Shown here: positions 59,864 to 64,000 of the stretch, piece after piece
Layout: each line of letters starts with the position of its first letter
Position numbering within the stretch: position 1 is the first letter of the stretch
From: Citrobacter sp. Awk 4
GTDB taxonomy: Bacteria > Pseudomonadota > Gammaproteobacteria > Enterobacterales > Enterobacteriaceae
Assembly: GCF_028069725.1 (NCBI RefSeq)
Contig: NZ_JANEWG010000007.1
Location: 1 to 64,000, forward strand
DNA length: 64,000 bases
Direction: 5' to 3'
Made by a program: the position numbers and the translations under genes
Notes under the pieces: generated by a model
Told to the model about the DNA's origin: nothing
The model's database searches: none
What the model saw: the letters and a program-made list of their open reading frames with translations, nothing else

Positions 59864-61084
59864 ATGACACCTGGCGGACAAGCTCAAATCGGTAATGTTG
59901 ATCTCGTAAAACAGCTTAATAGTGCGGCCGTTTACCGCCTGATTGATCAACATGGCCCCATCTCGCGAATTCAGATTGCCGAGCAAAGCCAGCTTGCCCC
60001 CGCCAGCGTAACGAAAATTACGCGTCAACTTATTGAACGCGGGCTGATCAAAGAAGTTGATCAGCAGGCCTCCACCGGGGGCCGCCGCGCCATCTCTATC
60101 ATCACGGAAACCCGTAACTTTCATGCGATCGGCGTACGCCTGGGTCGTCACGACACTACGCTAACGCTCTACGACCTGAGCAGTAAAGTCGTGGCGGAAG
60201 AGCATTACCCTCTCCCTGAACGTACTCAGGAAACGCTGGAATATGCCCTGCTCAATACCATTGAGACTTTTATTGAAAGCTGCCAGCGTAAAATCCGCGA
60301 ACTGATCGCTATTTCGGTGATCCTGCCGGGGCTTGTCGACCCCGAAAGCGGCGTCATCCGTTACATGCCACATATTCAGGTCGAAAACTGGGGACTGGTT
60401 GAAGCGCTGGAAAAACGTTTTCACGTCACCTGTTTTGTCGGCCATGACATCCGTAGCCTGGCTCTGGCTGAGCACTATTTTGGCGCAAGCCAGGATTGTG
60501 AAGACTCCATTCTGGTGCGCGTACACCGGGGCACCGGGGCGGGTATCATCTCCAATGGCCGAATTTTTATAGGCCGCAATGGGAATGTTGGCGAGATCGG
60601 CCACATTCAGGTCGAACCGCTCGGCGAGCGCTGCCACTGCGGCAACTTTGGTTGCCTGGAAACCATCGCCGCCAACGCCGCCATTGAACATCGCGTGCAT
60701 AATTTGCTCAAACAAGGCTATCAGAGCCGCGTTCCGCTGGATGACTGCACCATCAAAACCATCTGCAAGGCTGCCAATAAAGGTGATAGCCTGGCCGCAG
60801 AGGTGATCGAGCACGTGGGTCGCCATCTGGGAAAAACCATCGCCATTGCGATAAACTTGTTTAATCCGCAAAAAATTGTCATTGCCGGTGAGATAACCGA
60901 AGCCGACAAAGTTCTGCTGCCGGCGATTGAAAGCTGCATTAACACTCAGGCATTGAAAGCATTTCGTAAGAATCTGCCGGTTGTGCGTTCGACGCTGGAT
61001 CACCGCTCCGCCATTGGCGCATTTGCGCTGGTAAAACGCGCCATGCTGAACGGCATTTTGCTTCAACATTTGCTGGAAAATTAA
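59864..61084 (+). CDS. nagC: N-acetylglucosamine repressor NagC (ROK family)
   Basis: This 406-residue repressor has an N-terminal winged helix (about residues 17-75, with HGPISRIQIAEQSQLAPASVTKITRQL) and a ROK sugar-binding domain with the zinc motif CHCGNFGCLE near 257. It represses nagE, nagBACD and chiPQ; its ligand is N-acetylglucosamine 6-phosphate. It starts 8 bases after nagA. Confidence 0.98.
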   Translation: MTPGGQAQIGNVDLVKQLNSAAVYRLIDQHGPISRIQIAEQSQLAPASVTKITRQLIERGLIKEVDQQASTGGRRAISIITETRNFHAIGVRLGRHDTTLTLYDLSSKVVAEEHYPLPERTQETLEYALLNTIETFIESCQRKIRELIAISVILPGLVDPESGVIRYMPHIQVENWGLVEALEKRFHVTCFVGHDIRSLALAEHYFGASQDCEDSILVRVHRGTGAGIISNGRIFIGRNGNVGEIGHIQVEPLGERCHCGNFGCLETIAANAAIEHRVHNLLKQGYQSRVPLDDCTIKTICKAANKGDSLAAEVIEHVGRHLGKTIAIAINLFNPQKIVIAGEITEADKVLLPAIESCINTQALKAFRKNLPVVRSTLDHRSAIGAFALVKRAMLNGILLQHLLEN

Positions 61085-61130
61085 TGCGCTTTTATAGTAT
61101 CGGATTCATAACCATTTCCCTGGGTAGTTC

Positions 61131-61883
61131 ATGACCATCAAAAATGTCATTTGTGATATTGACGGCGTGCTAATGCACGACAACATTGCCGTACCCGGTG
61201 CGGCAGAATTTTTGACGGGTATTCTGGAAAAAGGCCTGCCGCTGGTGCTCCTGACCAATTACCCCTCCCAAACCGGACAAGACCTGGCGAACCGCTTTGC
61301 CACTGCGGGTGTGAATGTCCCTGACAGCGTCTTTTATACCTCCGCAATGGCAACGGCTGATTTCCTGCGTCGTCAGGAAGGCAAGAAAGCCTACGTAGTG
61401 GGTGAAGGCGCGCTGATTCACGAATTGTATAAAGCGGGCTTTACCATCACCGACGTTAACCCGGACTTCGTGATCGTCGGTGAAACCCGTTCCTATAACT
61501 GGGAAATGATGCATAAAGCGGCCTTCTTTGTTGCCAATGGCGCCCGCTTTATCGCCACCAATCCGGACACCCACGGTCGCGGCTTCTACCCTGCCTGTGG
61601 CGCGCTCTGCGCAGGCATTGAGAAAATTTCGGGTCGCAAGCCGTTTTATGTGGGCAAACCCAGCCCGTGGATCATCCGTGCCGCGTTAAACAAAATGCAG
61701 GCACATTCCGAAGAAACGGTCATTGTCGGCGATAATCTGCGTACCGATATCCTTGCCGGTTTCCAGGCGGGGCTCGAAACGATTCTGGTGTTATCTGGCG
61801 TCTCCACGCTTGACGATATCGACAGCATGCCGTTCAGACCAAGCTGGATCTACCCTTCTGTGGCAGAGATCGACGTTATCTGA
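61131..61883 (+). CDS. nagD: HAD-family nucleotide phosphatase NagD (UmpH)
   Basis: This 250-residue HAD IIA phosphatase has the nucleophile motif ICDIDGVLMHDN, motif II VLLTNYPSQTG, and the late VGDNLRTDILAGFQAGLET motif. E. coli NagD (UmpH) prefers UMP and other nucleoside monophosphates, so its place in the nag operon is not explained by chemistry alone. Forty-six bases separate it from nagC. Confidence 0.97.
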   Translation: MTIKNVICDIDGVLMHDNIAVPGAAEFLTGILEKGLPLVLLTNYPSQTGQDLANRFATAGVNVPDSVFYTSAMATADFLRRQEGKKAYVVGEGALIHELYKAGFTITDVNPDFVIVGETRSYNWEMMHKAAFFVANGARFIATNPDTHGRGFYPACGALCAGIEKISGRKPFYVGKPSPWIIRAALNKMQAHSEETVIVGDNLRTDILAGFQAGLETILVLSGVSTLDDIDSMPFRPSWIYPSVAEIDVI

Positions 61884-61897
61884 AAACGACGCCATTC

Positions 61898-61977
61898 CTG
61901 ATGGCACTTTGCATATCCGGCCTACGGTCCGCACCTCGCAGTAGGCCAGATAAAGCAGTTTATGCAGCAATCCGGCA
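61898..61977. repeat. Degenerate REP pair between nagD and asnB
   Basis: CCTGATGGCACTTTGCATATCCGGCCTACGG and an inverted mate with GTAGGCCAGATAAAGC..GCAATCCGGC form a diverged BIME. The rest of the gap (61978-62181) is AT-rich and should hold the asnB promoter. Confidence 0.75.
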
Positions 61978-62181
61978 GGGCTCCATTTAATAAAATGGCT
62001 ATAAAATTGCTGATTCATCAATAAAGACGCCCTGTACGTAATCTTTTTTCACTAATCCACAACGCCTATTGCATTTTTTCTTTTCTGACCGGCAATTCAC
62101 TTGCGCCCTCTCCTGCTTTGCGGCATTTTCTTTATCAAGCAAACACAACAAGCACCACGCAACAGATTAACGGAGAAGGTT

Positions 62182-63846
62182 ATGTGTTCTATTTTCGGCG
62201 TATTCGATATCAAAACAGACGCGGTTGAACTGCGTAAAAAAGCCCTTGAACTGTCACGTCTGATGCGTCACCGCGGGCCGGACTGGTCCGGCATTTACGC
62301 CTGTGACAACGCGATCCTGGCGCATGAACGTCTGTCAATTGTTGACGTAAACGCCGGTGCCCAGCCGCTGTATAACGAGAAGAAAACGCACATCCTGGCG
62401 GTAAACGGTGAAATTTATAACCATCAGGCGTTGCGTGCGGAATATGGCGATCGCTATACCTTCCAGACCGGTTCCGACTGTGAAGTGATCCTCGCTCTGT
62501 ATCAGGAGAAAGGGGCGCAATTCCTCGACTCCCTGCAGGGCATGTTTGCCTTTGCGCTGTACGATAGCGAGAAAGATGCCTACCTAATTGGTCGTGACCA
62601 TCTTGGCATCATCCCCCTCTATATGGGGTACGACGAACACGGCAACCTGTACGTCGCCTCCGAAATGAAAGCGCTGGTTCCGGTATGCCGTACCATCAAA
62701 GAGTTCCCGGCGGGCAGCTATCTGTGGAGCCAGGACGGCGAAATTCGTTCTTATTACCAGCGTGACTGGTTTGAATATGACGCGGTGAAAGACAACGTCA
62801 CCGACAAAGCGGAACTGCGCCAGGCACTGGAAGATGCCGTCAAAAGCCATCTGATGTCAGACGTACCTTATGGCGTACTGCTCTCCGGTGGTCTGGATTC
62901 ATCGGTCATTTCCGCTATCACCAAGAAATATGCCGCGCGTCGTGTGGAAGATCAGGAGCGTTCCGAAGCCTGGTGGCCACAGCTGCACTCATTTGCAGTC
63001 GGTCTCGAAGGCTCTCCGGACCTGAAAGCCGCGCAGGAAGTGGCGAATCATCTGGGGACTGTACACCACGAAATCCACTTCACGGTACAGGAAGGACTGG
63101 ATGCGATCCGCGATGTGATTTACCACATCGAAACTTACGATGTCACCACCATTCGCGCTTCGACGCCGATGTATTTAATGTCGCGTAAAATCAAAGCGAT
63201 GGGAATTAAGATGGTGCTGTCTGGTGAAGGGTCTGACGAAGTATTCGGCGGCTATCTCTACTTCCATAAAGCGCCGAATGCCAAAGAATTGCATGAAGAG
63301 ACGGTTCGCAAACTGCAAGCGTTGCATATGTTTGACTGCGCGCGAGCCAACAAAGCGATGTCAGCATGGGGCGTAGAAGCGCGTGTCCCGTTCCTGGATA
63401 AGAAATTCCTTGATGTGGCAATGCGCATCAACCCACAGGATAAAATGTGCGGCAACGGTAAAATGGAAAAACATGTCCTGCGCGAATGTTTTGAGTCTTA
63501 CTTACCGGCAAGCGTCGCGTGGCGTCAGAAAGAGCAATTCTCTGATGGCGTCGGTTATAGCTGGATCGACACGCTGAAAGAAGTGGCCGCCGAACAGGTT
63601 TCTGATCAACAACTGGAAACAGCCCGCTTCCGTTTCCCGTACAACACGCCGTCCTCTAAAGAAGCGTACTTGTACCGCGAGATCTTTGAAGAGCTGTTCC
63701 CGGTTCCCAGCGCCGCAGAATGTGTGCCTGGCGGCCCGTCCGTCGCCTGTTCCTCTGCGAAAGCTATCGAGTGGGATGAAGCGTTTAAAACCATGAACGA
63801 TCCCTCCGGTCGTGCGGTTGGCGTCCACCAGTCCGCCTATAAATAA
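62182..63846 (+). CDS. asnB: Asparagine synthetase B (glutamine-hydrolysing)
   Basis: This 554-residue enzyme (EC 6.3.5.4) makes asparagine from aspartate, ATP and glutamine. The N-terminal glutaminase nucleophile Cys2 is exposed in MCSIFGVFD, followed by the Ntn fold (about 2-190); the synthetase half has the PP-loop LLSGGLDSSVIS (near residue 233) and LSGEGSDEVFGGYLYF. The ATG at 62182 is required so that Cys follows Met; a longer upstream frame would bury it. Confidence 0.97.
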   Translation: MCSIFGVFDIKTDAVELRKKALELSRLMRHRGPDWSGIYACDNAILAHERLSIVDVNAGAQPLYNEKKTHILAVNGEIYNHQALRAEYGDRYTFQTGSDCEVILALYQEKGAQFLDSLQGMFAFALYDSEKDAYLIGRDHLGIIPLYMGYDEHGNLYVASEMKALVPVCRTIKEFPAGSYLWSQDGEIRSYYQRDWFEYDAVKDNVTDKAELRQALEDAVKSHLMSDVPYGVLLSGGLDSSVISAITKKYAARRVEDQERSEAWWPQLHSFAVGLEGSPDLKAAQEVANHLGTVHHEIHFTVQEGLDAIRDVIYHIETYDVTTIRASTPMYLMSRKIKAMGIKMVLSGEGSDEVFGGYLYFHKAPNAKELHEETVRKLQALHMFDCARANKAMSAWGVEARVPFLDKKFLDVAMRINPQDKMCGNGKMEKHVLRECFESYLPASVAWRQKEQFSDGVGYSWIDTLKEVAAEQVSDQQLETARFRFPYNTPSSKEAYLYREIFEELFPVPSAAECVPGGPSVACSSAKAIEWDEAFKTMNDPSGRAVGVHQSAYK

Positions 63847-63859
63847 GCGAAAAGTGGAA

Positions 63860-63886
63860 AAAGGGCCCTCCGGGGCTCTTTTTTAT
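63860..63886 (+). terminator. asnB rho-independent terminator
   Basis: AAAGGGCCC pairs with GGGCTCTTT (one G-T wobble) around a TCCG loop and is followed by a T-rich run. The remaining bases to 64000 show no gene; a tRNA cluster follows asnB in E. coli but would lie outside this window. Confidence 0.88.
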
Positions 63887-64000
63887 ATTGTAATAATCCT
63901 TACAAAAACGATTAATAACCAATAATTGCCTAATATTGCGTCACGCTGTTCGCAACCTAACCAAACAGTCACATTCCGGCCATTTTCAATGAAAAAGGGG

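Overview
This window is chromosomal DNA of an enteric bacterium and most resembles Citrobacter. The backbone order is that of E. coli and Salmonella: sucDCBA, sdhBADC, gltA, abrB, nei, pxp, ybgI, phrB, ybgA, kdp, pgm, seqA, fldA, fur, chiPQ, glnS, nagE/BACD, asnB. The left 14.5 kb is a glutamate-fermentation block typical of Citrobacter. Its methylaspartate ammonia-lyase reads, from memory, almost like the crystallised Citrobacter amalonaticus enzyme. No insertion sequence, prophage, CRISPR array, rRNA or tRNA was seen.

Region 1 (1-14.6 kb, accessory). glmS-glmL-glmE-mal code for coenzyme-B12-dependent glutamate mutase, its reactivase and methylaspartate ammonia-lyase. They are followed by an AtuA/DUF1446 protein and a DUF4387 protein of unknown role, a glutamate/aspartate-type symporter, an exported glutaminase, a class I fumarase/mesaconase (fumD type) and a second BtuR-type corrinoid adenosyltransferase. 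A LysR regulator, a stand-alone uroporphyrinogen methyltransferase (cobA) and a PocR-like AraC regulator come next. Together these can bring glutamine in as glutamate, rearrange it to methylaspartate, deaminate it to mesaconate and hydrate it to citramalate, while supplying and sensing the corrinoid cofactor. No recognisable citramalate lyase is present.

Region 2 (14.7-26.5 kb). The sdhCDAB-sucABCD operon lies on the minus strand with REP elements inside it and a likely SdhX small RNA at its 3' end. It diverges from gltA across a 0.7-kb control region.

Region 3 (26.6-38.2 kb). abrB is followed by a minus-strand run ybgI-pxpB-pxpC-pxpA-DUF969-DUF979-pcp-nei. The E. coli pxp-nei order is interrupted here by pcp and two membrane genes, which makes a coherent pyroglutamyl-peptide/5-oxoproline to glutamate module. 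phrB, a two-domain ybgA and ybfA follow. A 218-bp highly structured element bounded by 19-bp perfect inverted repeats lies between ybgA and ybfA.

Region 4 (38.4-64 kb). kdpFABCDE (potassium uptake), pgm-seqA, ybfF, LexA-linked ybfE, fldA, fur with a shortened uof leader ORF, chiPQ with a visible ChiX pairing site, glnS, nagE and nagBACD with NagC and CRP sites, and asnB.
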